Assembly (NCBI RefSeq): GCF_009914765.1
Contig: NZ_WYDS01000012.1
Coordinates: 62,001-126,000 of the forward strand
Reading direction: 5' to 3'
Length of the DNA stretch: 64,000 bases
Source of the DNA: Halodesulfovibrio sp. MK-HDV
GTDB lineage: Bacteria > Desulfobacterota > Desulfovibrionia > Desulfovibrionales > Desulfovibrionaceae
Numbering within the stretch: position 1 is the first letter of the stretch; every line of letters starts with the position of its first letter. This document shows positions 56,350-64,000 of this stretch, in pieces. A model generated the notes under the pieces. That model saw nothing but the letters and a program-made list of their open reading frames with translations. It ran no database searches and was not told the DNA's origin. Position numbers and translations under genes: made by a program.

Positions 56350-57363
56350 CTATGGTGAAATGATGATTGCCTGTTTGCCAACCATAGTGTTCGACTCTTG
56401 GCGTATGTGCGCTTTTTGAACGTTTCTGACGGTCAAACCGTAGAGCGTTTCAGTCAGCGGTGATCTGATTTTTCCGGAGTCGATAAGTTGTGCAATTTTG
56501 GTGAGTGTGAAGCCTTGCATTTGCATGTCTGATGTTTCGTACATGGTGCGAACCAGTGCAAACTCCCAGCATATTCGTGCAGATTTTGTTTTGAATAAAC
56601 GAATATCCAATGGGCCATCAGGGTCATCAATAAGTGCAATTGCTCCCTGTGGTTCGATTAACTCTGCCATTGCTCCCCAATGTGCACTGAGGTGTGTTGT
56701 GCAGAATATAGAATCTACCCACTGTATGCCGAGAGCGCGAACCTGATCAACAAGATCTCCATGATGTGTGATGACGAAATCTGCACCCATGTCTTTGCAC
56801 CAGTCCACAGTTTCTTCACGAGATGCTGTTGCTATGACAGTAAGCCCCACCCATTTTGCAAGTTGGATCGCCATTGATCCTACACCACCGGCACCTCCGA
56901 TGATGAGGATGGTCTTTCCTGTGTTGGCGTAACCTGCGGAAATATAGCCAAGGCGAGTGAAGAGGGCGTCGTACGCTGTAAATGTTACTACAGGGAGTAC
57001 GGCGGCTTCAGCGTATGAGGAAATTCTTGGTGTAAGGGCGGCAGTGCGCGCGTCTGCCAGTTGGTACTGGGCAAAGGAACCGGGATATTTGCCCTGACCC
57101 ATGAAGTAGACATGGTCGCCTTTTTTAAATCGGGTAACTTCTTCCCCTGTATCAACAATCATTCCATTCGTGTCGTGTCCTAGAACAACGTGTGTTGAAC
57201 TTGGAGTACGCATCCGGACTTTTGTGTCAACTGGGTTAATGGAAGTTGCTAAAACTTTTACAAGAATTTCTTGCCCTTTTGGGTGTGGGATAGTTCCCAG
57301 TCTTTCTGAGAATGTATCGTCCCTAACGGCATCACCGCCGCCGCGCGCTAATATCTGAAGCAT
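56350..57363 (-). CDS. MDR-family zinc-type or quinone oxidoreductase
   Basis: This 337-residue medium-chain dehydrogenase/reductase starts near LVKVLATSINPVDTKVRM and has the Rossmann motif IGGAGGVGSMAIQLAKWVG. The structural zinc cysteine cluster is absent, so it belongs with the quinone-oxidoreductase-like members. It reduces quinones or enals with NADPH in other species. The gene converges on the RND gene, end to end with no gap. Confidence 0.88.
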   Translation of the reverse strand: MLQILARGGGDAVRDDTFSERLGTIPHPKGQEILVKVLATSINPVDTKVRMRTPSSTHVVLGHDTNGMIVDTGEEVTRFKKGDHVYFMGQGKYPGSFAQYQLADARTAALTPRISSYAEAAVLPVVTFTAYDALFTRLGYISAGYANTGKTILIIGGAGGVGSMAIQLAKWVGLTVIATASREETVDWCKDMGADFVITHHGDLVDQVRALGIQWVDSIFCTTHLSAHWGAMAELIEPQGAIALIDDPDGPLDIRLFKTKSARICWEFALVRTMYETSDMQMQGFTLTKIAQLIDSGKIRSPLTETLYGLTVRNVQKAHIRQESNTMVGKQAIIISP

Positions 57364-57572
57364 AATATACCGCCTGTAACAAAATTTCTGATAGCTCTGT
57401 TGGTATTCTAGCAGTAAATTCTTAGAGGATTCCAGTGCAATCTTGAAAGAATACAGAGTCTAGTCATGCTCAGATTATTTAGAGGGCGATTGGGCGTGCG
57501 AAGTGCGTAAAAGGCTCGATAATGTGTTTATGCAGATCGCTGAATCGTAAAATTATGCAGGCTGATCATTTT
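57364..57572. other. intergenic region upstream of the oxidoreductase and before the minisatellite
   Basis: No gene is seen. The stretch next to 57364 should hold the oxidoreductase promoter. It runs into the 18-bp repeats. Confidence 0.4.
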
Positions 57573-57752
57573 GAGCACAAAAAGCTTAGTGAGCAAAGTA
57601 CGCCTGAAGAACAAAATGAGCCTGATGAACAAAATGGGTCTGAAGAGCAAGATGGGTCTGAAGGGCAGAGTTCGCCTGATGAGTAGAGTAATCTTGATGA
57701 GCAAAGTAAGCCTGACGGACAAAGTTGGCTTGATGCGTAGAAGAAGTCTGTA
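57573..57752. repeat. minisatellite of ten degenerate 18-bp units
   Basis: Units begin at 57573, 57591, 57609, 57627, 57645, 57663, 57681, 57699, 57717 and 57735. The consensus is about GAGCAAAGTGNGCCTGAT. In one plus-strand frame it reads E-Q-x-x-P-D, but units 7 and 10 carry TAG stops. An ATG at 57555 is in that frame without a ribosome site. It is probably a decayed repeat-coding segment or a noncoding tandem repeat. Confidence 0.85.
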
Positions 57753-57774
57753 GAATTAAGATAGTGTGATGATC

Positions 57775-57810
57775 AAAAAAAGGGATGCACAATAAGTGCA
57801 TCCCTTTTTA
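57775..57810 (-). terminator. terminator of the glycosyltransferase gene
   Basis: AAAAGGGATGCACA pairs with TGTGCATCCC-type arm (AGTGCATCCCTTTT) and ends in a T-run on the minus strand. Confidence 0.8.
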
Positions 57811-57833
57811 GGTGAGCTGATAGCCTTACAGAA

Positions 57834-58787
57834 TTACTCTGTAGGGAATTGGCTTCCGAGCTGGGTGGAGAGAATCGCTTTTGCAGATTCACAGACAACA
57901 GTGCAAGCGTAGCCACGTTTGTCTTTGGTTCCCACTCCTGGAATGAGGTACGCAACGTACCGAACGGAGAACACGAGCATATCCATGCCGCCAAAAAAGA
58001 GTGCGGTAAAAGGACAGTAGTGCTTCCAGAAGTACATCTGCTCGCTGCGTGTACGCGCTTTGATCGCTGCTGAACCGTTAAGGGCGTAATCAGCGCATTC
58101 ACACTGTAAGGAGAATTTATCGAGAACGCGCGCAGTAGCCTGCGGCACGTAGTAGATTGCATAGGATGGGTTAAGTGATTTTACAATACGGCGGCAGAAA
58201 TCTGCATCAGCAAGACCGGCGTAAAAACGCTCATCAAGCTGTCCGAGTTTTGTAATAATGTCACGACGGACAGCAGCAAAAGTGAAAGGAACAAAGTTCA
58301 CAGTCATTGGCTGGTCGGCATCGCGAGTTTTAGAACAGGTGCAACCGAACATGCGCTTAAAGTTAGCAACAATACCCGGAAGACGATCAACGGTTTTCAG
58401 GCCGAGGTTGTCTGCACCAACTACTTTACCTCCAGCGATAGCGCAGGAAGCGTTAGTAGCAAATTGATCCATAAGGCGGCGGACGGAGCCTGCAAGTACT
58501 TCAACCTTAGGATCGATGAAAACAATAAGGTCGCCAGTTGCGCGTGCTACAGCCTGGTTGGCTGCTGCTGCATAGCCCTTATCGTCAGAGTTTTGGATAA
58601 GCTCAATCTCTGGGAGAGCTGTTTTTGCTATAGTGCCGCAGTCATCAGCAGATGCGTTATCTACAACGATAATCTCTGCTTCAAATTTAGATGCGGTTTG
58701 GTTTTCAATAGTTTGCTTAATTGAATCGAGACAGCGCCCGATAAATTTACTGGTGTTATTTGTTACAATAACAAAAGAAAGTTTCAT
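57834..58787 (-). CDS. family-2 glycosyltransferase
   Basis: The 317-residue GT-A fold shows LSFVIVTNNTSKFIGRCLDS, EIIVVDNASADDC, KGYAAAANQAVARATGD and the metal-binding-like VFIDPKVEV (D-x-x instead of DxD). The C-terminal part has hydrophobic stretches (LVFSVRYVAYLIPGVG) that may lie on the membrane. It resembles rhamnosyl- and other cell-surface transferases. Donor and acceptor cannot be named. No polysaccharide genes are adjacent. Confidence 0.87.
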   Translation of the reverse strand: MKLSFVIVTNNTSKFIGRCLDSIKQTIENQTASKFEAEIIVVDNASADDCGTIAKTALPEIELIQNSDDKGYAAAANQAVARATGDLIVFIDPKVEVLAGSVRRLMDQFATNASCAIAGGKVVGADNLGLKTVDRLPGIVANFKRMFGCTCSKTRDADQPMTVNFVPFTFAAVRRDIITKLGQLDERFYAGLADADFCRRIVKSLNPSYAIYYVPQATARVLDKFSLQCECADYALNGSAAIKARTRSEQMYFWKHYCPFTALFFGGMDMLVFSVRYVAYLIPGVGTKDKRGYACTVVCESAKAILSTQLGSQFPTE

Positions 58788-58804
58788 GATTATGAATCCT
58801 TATG

Positions 58805-59368
58805 CTATGCACGTTTAGCTAATCCTACGGAGTCAGCTATGGGAGTTATGGATTCAACTGCCAGTTGGAAAAACTGGCCTAAATCCAAGTCCAGTTTCTC
58901 GCACTCTTTAATTCGGTCACGACTGACAGACGCAGCAAATGCCTTGTCTTTCATTTTCTTTTTTAAGCTTTTAGGTGTCATGCCTTCCATGCCGTTAGGT
59001 CGAACAAGCGCATTCGTGGCAATAAGGCCGGTAACAGTTTCAGCACAGCGAAGTGCCAGATCAAGTTTTGTAGTGGGTTCGTGGTTCGTGTGTTCCGAAT
59101 TATGGGCGAGAATAGCATTCAGTGCTATTTCTGGAAGCTTTCCTTCGAGTAGTTCTACAGATTGCTTACCATGTTCTTCAGGTGTGTCCTTTGTGCTCGG
59201 AAAATCAAGATCGTGTAGTAAACCGGTCAACGACCAGAGGTCTTCGTCTTCACCAAAATGCCTTGCCAGTCCAGTCATAACTGCCTCAGTTTGCATGGCA
59301 TGGTGAATCAAATGTGGCTCAGGTTTTTGTGAGTCCAGTAGTTGAAAAGCCCTTTCACGATCAATCAT
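58805..59368 (-). CDS. HD-domain hydrolase
   Basis: The 187-residue product has the HD metal motif in LTGLLHDLDFPSTKD with upstream IHHAMQTEAVM and downstream AILAHNSEHTN. It is of the small HDIG-like type that acts on nucleotides or phosphate esters. AGGAGA lies before the ATG at 59368. Seventeen bases separate it from the glycosyltransferase, so the two are co-transcribed. Confidence 0.87.
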   Translation of the reverse strand: MIDRERAFQLLDSQKPEPHLIHHAMQTEAVMTGLARHFGEDEDLWSLTGLLHDLDFPSTKDTPEEHGKQSVELLEGKLPEIALNAILAHNSEHTNHEPTTKLDLALRCAETVTGLIATNALVRPNGMEGMTPKSLKKKMKDKAFAASVSRDRIKECEKLDLDLGQFFQLAVESITPIADSVGLAKRA

Positions 59369-59458
59369 TTTTCTTCTCCTGAAATACATTTACAAAATCA
59401 TGCGAACGTATTTTTCATAAACATGAATGCGCTAGAACACAACCATATATTCGATTTG

Positions 59459-59474
59459 TTGACACGAGCGTCAA
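59459..59474. promoter_or_regulatory. inverted repeat TTGAC-N6-GTCAA between divergent genes
   Basis: A perfect 5-base inverted repeat lies between the HD hydrolase and ricT. It may be an operator, but could also overlap a -35 box (TTGACA). Confidence 0.22.
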
Positions 59475-59583
59475 TAAAGCCGAAAAGAAAATGTTCTTTC
59501 AATAAATAAATGCTGATGACCTTTATGGCTCAGCATACAACATATACGTGCTGCTGTGGCAGCAGTGCGAAGAGTGGATCGCC

Positions 59584-60663
59584 ATGTCATCAATAGCTGG
59601 TGTTAAGTTCCGAGAATATGGGAACATATACTATTTTGAAATAAAAGATCTTGAAGTCTCTATGGGGGACTGGGTCGTTGTTGATCAGGGACAGGGACTT
59701 GGTGAAGTCGTTGTTCTACGAGACGATGTACCGGCAGATGCAGAAAGTGATGAGCTTAAACAAGTAAACAGACTTGCGGAAAACGACGATCTGGCACGTC
59801 ATCAGGAAAATGAAGGGCTTTCTCGAGAAGCATTTCAGTACTGCTTAGATTGTGTGCGTGAACGTAAGCTTGATATGAAGCTCGTTGATGTTGAAGTATT
59901 TTTCGACCGTAGCAAAATCATTTTCTACTTCACTGCACCTAACCGTATAGATTTTAGAGAACTTGTAAAAGATCTCGTCAAAAATTATCGCACTCGCATT
60001 GAACTGCGTCAGATTGGTGTACGCCATGAGACACAGATGGTCGGTGCGGTTGGTAACTGCGGCATGGTTTGTTGCTGCCGCAGATTTTTACGTAAATTTG
60101 CTCCAGTAACCATTAAGATGGCAAAAGAGCAGAATTTGTTTCTTAACCCTGCCAAAATTTCCGGCATTTGCGGAAGACTGCTTTGCTGCCTTTCTTATGA
60201 ACAGCAGAACTACGAAGAGTTTCACCGCGCATGTCCTAAACTTGGTAAAAAGTACTTTACTGAGGATGGTTCCGTTAAAGTGCTGCGTGCGAACATGTTC
60301 CGCAACAGCGTTTCATTGCTCTCTGAGTTTAATGAAGAAATGGAAGTAACCCTTGAAGAGTGGGCAGAAATGAAAGCAACACGTCCGGATCAGGCATTGC
60401 AAGATGCTGCCCGTGCTGCTGCTAAAAAAGCTGCTGAAGATGCTGCCCGCGAAGAGCAGGAAGCAATAGAAGCAGAGGAAGAAGAAGCACGCCGCGTAGA
60501 AGTTGAAAAAGAACTTGAAGAGCGTGCAGAAGCTGAAGGCGTTGACGTGGATACCCTGCGCGAGCAGCTCGTCCGCAAGCCGGGCGTAAAGAGTGCTGAT
60601 CCTATGAAACGCACTAGCCGCGGTAAACGTAAACGTAAACGCAAGCCTAAGTCCGACGAATAA
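59584..60663 (+). CDS. ricT: PSP1-domain protein, RicT
   Basis: The 359-residue product has the PSP1 core: VKFREYGNIYYFEIKDLEVS, YFTAPNRIDFRELVKDL and GAVGNCGMVCCCRRFL, with Cys ligands also in ISGICGRLLCCLSYE. In Bacillus the RicT/YaaT protein carries iron-sulfur clusters and promotes RNA processing. The tail (about 260-359) is an Ala/Glu-rich helix followed by a Lys/Arg-rich end (KRTSRGKRKRKRKPK) that may bind RNA. The core start is ATG 59584. Confidence 0.9.
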   Translation: MSSIAGVKFREYGNIYYFEIKDLEVSMGDWVVVDQGQGLGEVVVLRDDVPADAESDELKQVNRLAENDDLARHQENEGLSREAFQYCLDCVRERKLDMKLVDVEVFFDRSKIIFYFTAPNRIDFRELVKDLVKNYRTRIELRQIGVRHETQMVGAVGNCGMVCCCRRFLRKFAPVTIKMAKEQNLFLNPAKISGICGRLLCCLSYEQQNYEEFHRACPKLGKKYFTEDGSVKVLRANMFRNSVSLLSEFNEEMEVTLEEWAEMKATRPDQALQDAARAAAKKAAEDAAREEQEAIEAEEEEARRVEVEKELEERAEAEGVDVDTLREQLVRKPGVKSADPMKRTSRGKRKRKRKPKSDE

Positions 60664-60694
60664 TCGTTGCGATTAAAGATAGAATATATCGTTG

Positions 60695-60733
60695 AAAAAA
60701 GACTTCATTGCTTTACCGTAATGAGGTCTTTCT
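60695..60733 (+). terminator. weak terminator between ricT and metG
   Basis: AAAGACTTCATT pairs with AATGAGGTCTTT. The T-run after it is short, so read-through into metG is likely. Confidence 0.5.
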
Positions 60734-60845
60734 CAACGAAAATTATAGAATGAGTGTTTGCTGTATGCAGCTGTGTATGCAGCCAGAAAATAAAATAAAG
60801 AATCCAGCGTCCGCTACCAGCGGGCGAAGCCGTCGGGAGATTCTC

Positions 60846-62792
60846 TTGGAACGCTTTTTTATCACGACTCCAATTTACTATGTGAATGCTAAGCCGCATC
60901 TTGGACACGCCTATACTACAATCATTGCTGATACAATGAAACGTTTCCAGCAGATGATGGGTAAAGAAACCTTCTTTCTTACCGGCACAGATGAGCACGG
61001 CGACAAGATTGTTCAAGCTGCTGAAAAGAACGAATGTTCTCCGCAGGAATACGTTGATCAGATCAGCCAGCTCTTTAAAGATCTCTGGCCTGAGCTTGGT
61101 ATTTGCAACGATCATTTTGTTCGCACAACAGATGCTGCCCATAAAAAAGTAGTGCAGGACGTATTACAGAAAGTATACGATACCGGCGACATCTACTTTG
61201 GTGAATATGGCGGACATTACTGTTACGGCTGTGAGCGTTTCTACACAGAAAAAGAATTAGAAGACGGTCTGTGCCCACAGCATCAGACTAAGCCTGAATA
61301 CATTGCAGAGAAGAACTACTTCTTTAAAATGTCAAAATATCAGGAATGGCTGAAGAAGCACATTCAGGATAACCCTGATTTCATTCGTCCAGAACGCTAC
61401 CGTAAAGAAGTACTTTCTTTGCTTGATAGTGGTGAACTGGAAGACTTGTGTATCTCCCGTCCTAAATCCCGTCTTGAGTGGGGCGTAGAACTTCCGTTTG
61501 ATAACAACTTTGTTACCTACGTATGGTTCGATGCACTGCTTAACTACGTTTCTGCTCTCGATTACCCTGACGGAGAGAACTTCAAAAAGTTCTGGCCTAG
61601 CGTGCAGCACATTGTTGCTAAAGATATTCTTAAACCACACGCAATTTTCTGGCCGACCATGCTGAAAGCAGCTGGTTTTGAGCCGTACAACAACCTTAAC
61701 GTTCATGGCTACTGGCTTGTGAACGATACCAAGATGTCAAAATCTATCGGTAACGTTGTTGCTCCGCTTGATATGGCTAAAAAGTACGGTAACGATACTT
61801 TCCGCTTTTTCCTGCTGCGTGACATGCACTTTGGTAACGATGCAAGCTTCTCCGAAGAATCTCTTGCACTGCGCCACAATGCAGAGCTTGCCAACGACCT
61901 TGGTAACCTCTTCAGCCGCGTACTTTCCATGGTTAAAAAGTACTTCGGTGGTGTTGTTCCACAGCCTGCTGAGTACACAGAAGCTGATATGGAATTACGT
62001 GATTTAGCTTCTAATTCCTGCAAAAACTTTCAGCAGTTGTTTGATAACGTACGTTTTTCCTACGGTATTGAATCCCTTTGGGAACTCGTTCGTGCGTTGA
62101 ACAAGTACGTAGATTCCAGCCAGCCTTGGACTCTTGCAAAAGAAGGCGACACAGCTCGTCTTGGTACCGTAATGTACACCATGCTTGAATGCATGCGTAA
62201 AGTTGCTGTACATCTGTGGCCTGTAATGCCTGAATCTGCTGAAAAACTTGTTGCGCAGCTTGGTCTTGAATTTGACCCGCTGACTGCAAATCTGCCAGCC
62301 GAAGTAGACTCATGGGGCACACTGCCTGTAGGCATCGAAATCGCTCCGGGTTCCAACTTGTTCCCGCGTGTTGATGTCGACAAGCTTCGTAAAGAAATTG
62401 AAGAAGCTGCTAAGGCTGCAAAGCAGGCAGAAAAAGCTGAAGAAACATCCGTGCAGGAAGTTGCAGCTCCTATCGAGTTTGATGACTTCGCTAAAGTTGA
62501 CTTACGTATCGGCAAGGTTCTTGTTGTAGAAGATCACCCTAAAGCGGATCGTTTGTTCCGTTGCGAAGTTGATCTCGGCGAAGAAAAGCCGCGTCAGATT
62601 CTTGCAGGACTGAAAGAACACTTCACAGCAGAAGATCTTCTTGGCCGTCAGGTTGTCGTTGTGGCAAACCTGAAGCCTCGTAAGATTCGCGGTCTTGAGT
62701 CTCACGGCATGATGCTTGCGCTCAAAACTGCTGACGGTATGGAAATGCTTACCGCTTCCGGTGAAGTTCCAGCAGGAACCAAAGCCTCTTAG
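60846..62792 (+). CDS. metG: methionyl-tRNA synthetase
   Basis: This protein of about 648 residues starts at a TTG with GGGAGA six bases upstream, giving the usual M-E-R-F-F-I-T-T-P start. An ATG-led frame from 60708 would add a foreign N-terminus. It has the HIGH motif (KPHLGHAY), the KMSKS loop, one zinc knuckle (CYGCERF with CPQH), and a C-terminal Trbp111-type tRNA-binding domain (VDLRIGKVLVVEDHPKADRL). All signature elements are intact. Confidence 0.94.
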   Translation: MERFFITTPIYYVNAKPHLGHAYTTIIADTMKRFQQMMGKETFFLTGTDEHGDKIVQAAEKNECSPQEYVDQISQLFKDLWPELGICNDHFVRTTDAAHKKVVQDVLQKVYDTGDIYFGEYGGHYCYGCERFYTEKELEDGLCPQHQTKPEYIAEKNYFFKMSKYQEWLKKHIQDNPDFIRPERYRKEVLSLLDSGELEDLCISRPKSRLEWGVELPFDNNFVTYVWFDALLNYVSALDYPDGENFKKFWPSVQHIVAKDILKPHAIFWPTMLKAAGFEPYNNLNVHGYWLVNDTKMSKSIGNVVAPLDMAKKYGNDTFRFFLLRDMHFGNDASFSEESLALRHNAELANDLGNLFSRVLSMVKKYFGGVVPQPAEYTEADMELRDLASNSCKNFQQLFDNVRFSYGIESLWELVRALNKYVDSSQPWTLAKEGDTARLGTVMYTMLECMRKVAVHLWPVMPESAEKLVAQLGLEFDPLTANLPAEVDSWGTLPVGIEIAPGSNLFPRVDVDKLRKEIEEAAKAAKQAEKAEETSVQEVAAPIEFDDFAKVDLRIGKVLVVEDHPKADRLFRCEVDLGEEKPRQILAGLKEHFTAEDLLGRQVVVVANLKPRKIRGLESHGMMLALKTADGMEMLTASGEVPAGTKAS

Positions 62793-62809
62793 ATTCTTTT
62801 AGTAAGATA

Positions 62810-62985
62810 CCGGCGAAGTGCCCTTTGACTCAGGAGGTTAGACCTCTTGATTGGATGGCTTACCCCTTCCCACTGTGGAGGGGACGACCTCTTGATGCAT
62901 TATGTGAGTAGAGCGTCGTTTGACTAGGTGTCCTAGACTTAATGAGATATATCCCCCGTATCATTTTATGATACGGGGGTTTTTT
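62810..62985 (+). ncRNA. candidate structured RNA with four hairpins and a terminator
   Basis: Four hairpins follow one another: TCAGGAGGT-TAG-ACCTCTTGA; CCCCTTC with its GGAGGGG arm; ACGAC...GTCGT around CTCT/AGAG; and CTAGG-TGT-CCTAG. An intrinsic terminator closes the array. The AGGAGG Shine-Dalgarno-like block is buried in the first stem. No gene follows on this strand, so it is more likely a small RNA or the metG 3' end than a riboswitch. It matches no RNA family that I recognise. Confidence 0.45.
62953..62985 (+). terminator. terminator after metG and the candidate RNA
   Basis: CCCCCGTATCAT pairs with ATGATACGGGGG, loop TTT, followed by six T. Confidence 0.9.
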
Positions 62986-63105
62986 GTTGCGAAATAGTCT
63001 TGTGTAAAAATCTACATATTACGGAATGCTAGAAAAAACTTAAAAAGCAATAGTTACAGAATACTTGGCGGGCAGCATATTAATTTGTGGACTGATTTTT
63101 AGCAT

Positions 63106-63144
63106 AAAAAAAAGGCGCACCATTATGGTGCGCCTTTTACTTTT
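63106..63144 (-). terminator. terminator of proC
   Basis: On the minus strand AAAAGGCGCACCAT pairs with ATGGTGCGCCTTTT, then T. Confidence 0.85.
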
Positions 63145-63152
63145 GCAGCGAA

Positions 63153-63926
63153 TTACTTACTCATTTCAACGCCACGATCTTGGGCTTTGAAAATAGAATC
63201 GATAATATTTCCGCGGATGGCAGTTCGGTCCATATGGTTCACAGCGGCAATGGTAACACCAGCAGGTGAGCAGACCATTTCGCGAAGTACAGATAAGTGG
63301 TGATCAGACTCGTCCGCAAGCTTTGTAGTGCCTTTGAAGAGATTGATCGCCATTTCGGTAGCATCGTTTCTATGGAAACCAACGCTGACGGCAGCTTCTG
63401 TTACGGCTTCAATAAAGTAGAGCACGTAAGCAGGACCACAACCGGCAATAGCAGTGAATGCATTGAATTTAGATTCAGGCAAGACCATAACCTGACCGAG
63501 CTGTTTGAACATGGTCTGAATGGCTGTCTGTTGCACCTCTGTAAGGGACGGGTCTTCAAAGCAGAAAGCAAAGATGCCTTCGCCTACCATTGCTGGCGTA
63601 TTCGGCATGCAGCGAATTACAGGGCAGTTTCCGCCGCTGTGTTTAATAAGCGTTTCCATGGAAACACCTGCTGCAATAGAAATGATGACCTTGTCCTTAG
63701 TGAGTGCAGGCTGGATATCTTCGAGCACTGTTTCGACATAGTCGGGCTTAACCGCAAGCAATATAAAATCAGCCTGCTGGGCAAGTTCGATATTAGAGTC
63801 GCATGCTGTGCACGGAACATTACCACTTGGATCATATCCAATAAGGGAAATGTTCTTTTGGGACTCAAGACCGCCTAAAATAGCGGAACCCATATTACCG
63901 CAACCGATACAGCCGAACGTATTCAT
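63153..63926 (-). CDS. proC: pyrroline-5-carboxylate reductase
   Basis: The 257-residue product makes proline from pyrroline-5-carboxylate with NAD(P)H. It has the Rossmann motif IGCGNMGSAILGGL, VIRCMPNTPAMVGEG and CSPAGVTIAAV. Met at 63926 follows the ndk stop by one base, so proC is the downstream gene of an ndk-proC pair. The ribosome site is weak, consistent with coupling. Confidence 0.95.
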   Translation of the reverse strand: MNTFGCIGCGNMGSAILGGLESQKNISLIGYDPSGNVPCTACDSNIELAQQADFILLAVKPDYVETVLEDIQPALTKDKVIISIAAGVSMETLIKHSGGNCPVIRCMPNTPAMVGEGIFAFCFEDPSLTEVQQTAIQTMFKQLGQVMVLPESKFNAFTAIAGCGPAYVLYFIEAVTEAAVSVGFHRNDATEMAINLFKGTTKLADESDHHLSVLREMVCSPAGVTIAAVNHMDRTAIRGNIIDSIFKAQDRGVEMSK

Positions 63927-63927
63927 G

Positions 63928-64000
63928 TTAACCAGTGATCTCCAGATTATTAAAGAAGTAATTAATCTCGTACAGAGCTGTTTCAGGAGCATCGGAGCCA
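63928..64000 (-). CDS. ndk: nucleoside diphosphate kinase, C-terminal end only
   Basis: The last 23 residues read GSDAPETALYEINYFF and NNLEITG. This matches the end of Ndk, in which HGSD carries the end of the catalytic-His region. The rest lies outside the window. It is directly upstream of proC on the same strand. Confidence 0.82.
   Translation of the reverse strand, partial: GSDAPETALYEINYFFNNLEITG

Noticed and set aside
57555-57752. Coding gene or CRISPR array in the repeat region
   Set aside because: The units are contiguous 18-mers without spacers, so it is not CRISPR. Stops in units 7 and 10 and the lack of a ribosome site argue against an intact gene.
60708-60845. ATG-led N-terminal extension of metG
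   Set aside because: The extra residues overlap a hairpin and do not resemble MetG, while TTG 60846 has a good ribosome site and the family N-terminus.

Overview
The window looks like a chromosomal segment from a low-GC, probably marine, member of the Desulfovibrionaceae (Halodesulfovibrio-like). This is an inference. It rests on rubrerythrin and ferritin-like oxygen-defence proteins, a quinol-linked octaheme cytochrome of the HAO family, a long YeiH-type 'sulfate exporter', a NikL-like protein and the general protein style. No rRNA, tRNA, phage, insertion sequence or CRISPR array was seen. Most of the window is ordinary housekeeping and stress DNA, dense in small operons and intrinsic terminators.

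Layout. 1-5044: ParA (partial), a CheW with a long N-terminal extension, CheY and a very long CheA, all on the plus strand and probably a polarly positioned chemotaxis array. 5153-10491: YigZ, 6-phosphogluconolactonase, small unknown proteins including a tandem paralogous pair, DarP, a pseudo-receiver/TPR protein and a frameshifted zinc-ribbon gene. 10741-13803: a secreted adenosine-deaminase-like protein that has lost its catalytic residues, a PHP phosphoesterase and rubrerythrin. 13903-21837: an LPS-kinase-like protein, the mdtJI polyamine exporter pair, a bifunctional nuclease with miaB, an HMA-domain protein, a ferritin-like protein, cutA with a PfkB sugar kinase, and endonuclease III. 22007-23767: a tandem triplet of an unrecognised gene family with duplicated spacers, the first copy frameshifted. 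23925-30810: a metallopeptidase-like protein, GlxA plus DJ-1, the panC-DUF502-metK operon, a papain-like small protein and an RRM protein with a long leader. 30870-39935: a solute-binding protein, a DUF2238 protein, an ArsR-controlled permease with an in-frame UGA, an HD nucleotidase, a frameshifted YeiH-type exporter and a divergent LysR/SDR pair. 40342-47951: YcaO, endonuclease IV, the NapC/NrfH plus octaheme HAO pair and a NikL-like protein. 48209-51965: thiSGHFE behind two tandem TPP riboswitches. 52185-56349: an RND efflux pair whose pump is frameshifted. 56350-64000: an oxidoreductase, an 18-bp minisatellite, a glycosyltransferase, an HD hydrolase, ricT, metG, a four-hairpin candidate RNA, proC and the end of ndk.

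Most notable points. (1) The COG0701-type permease downstream of arsR has an in-frame UGA at codon 24. It is followed 12 nt later by a perfectly paired hairpin with a G in the apical loop, as in a bacterial SECIS, so it is a candidate selenoprotein. (2) The secreted adenosine-deaminase homologue has lost HxH, HAGE and TDD together. (3) Two TPP riboswitches, each with its own terminator, precede thiS. (4) A strongly structured RNA with its own terminator lies between metG and proC. (5) Four genes are broken in homopolymer runs, always by one extra base. That uniformity points first to a sequencing or assembly artefact, with slippage or phase variation as the alternative.
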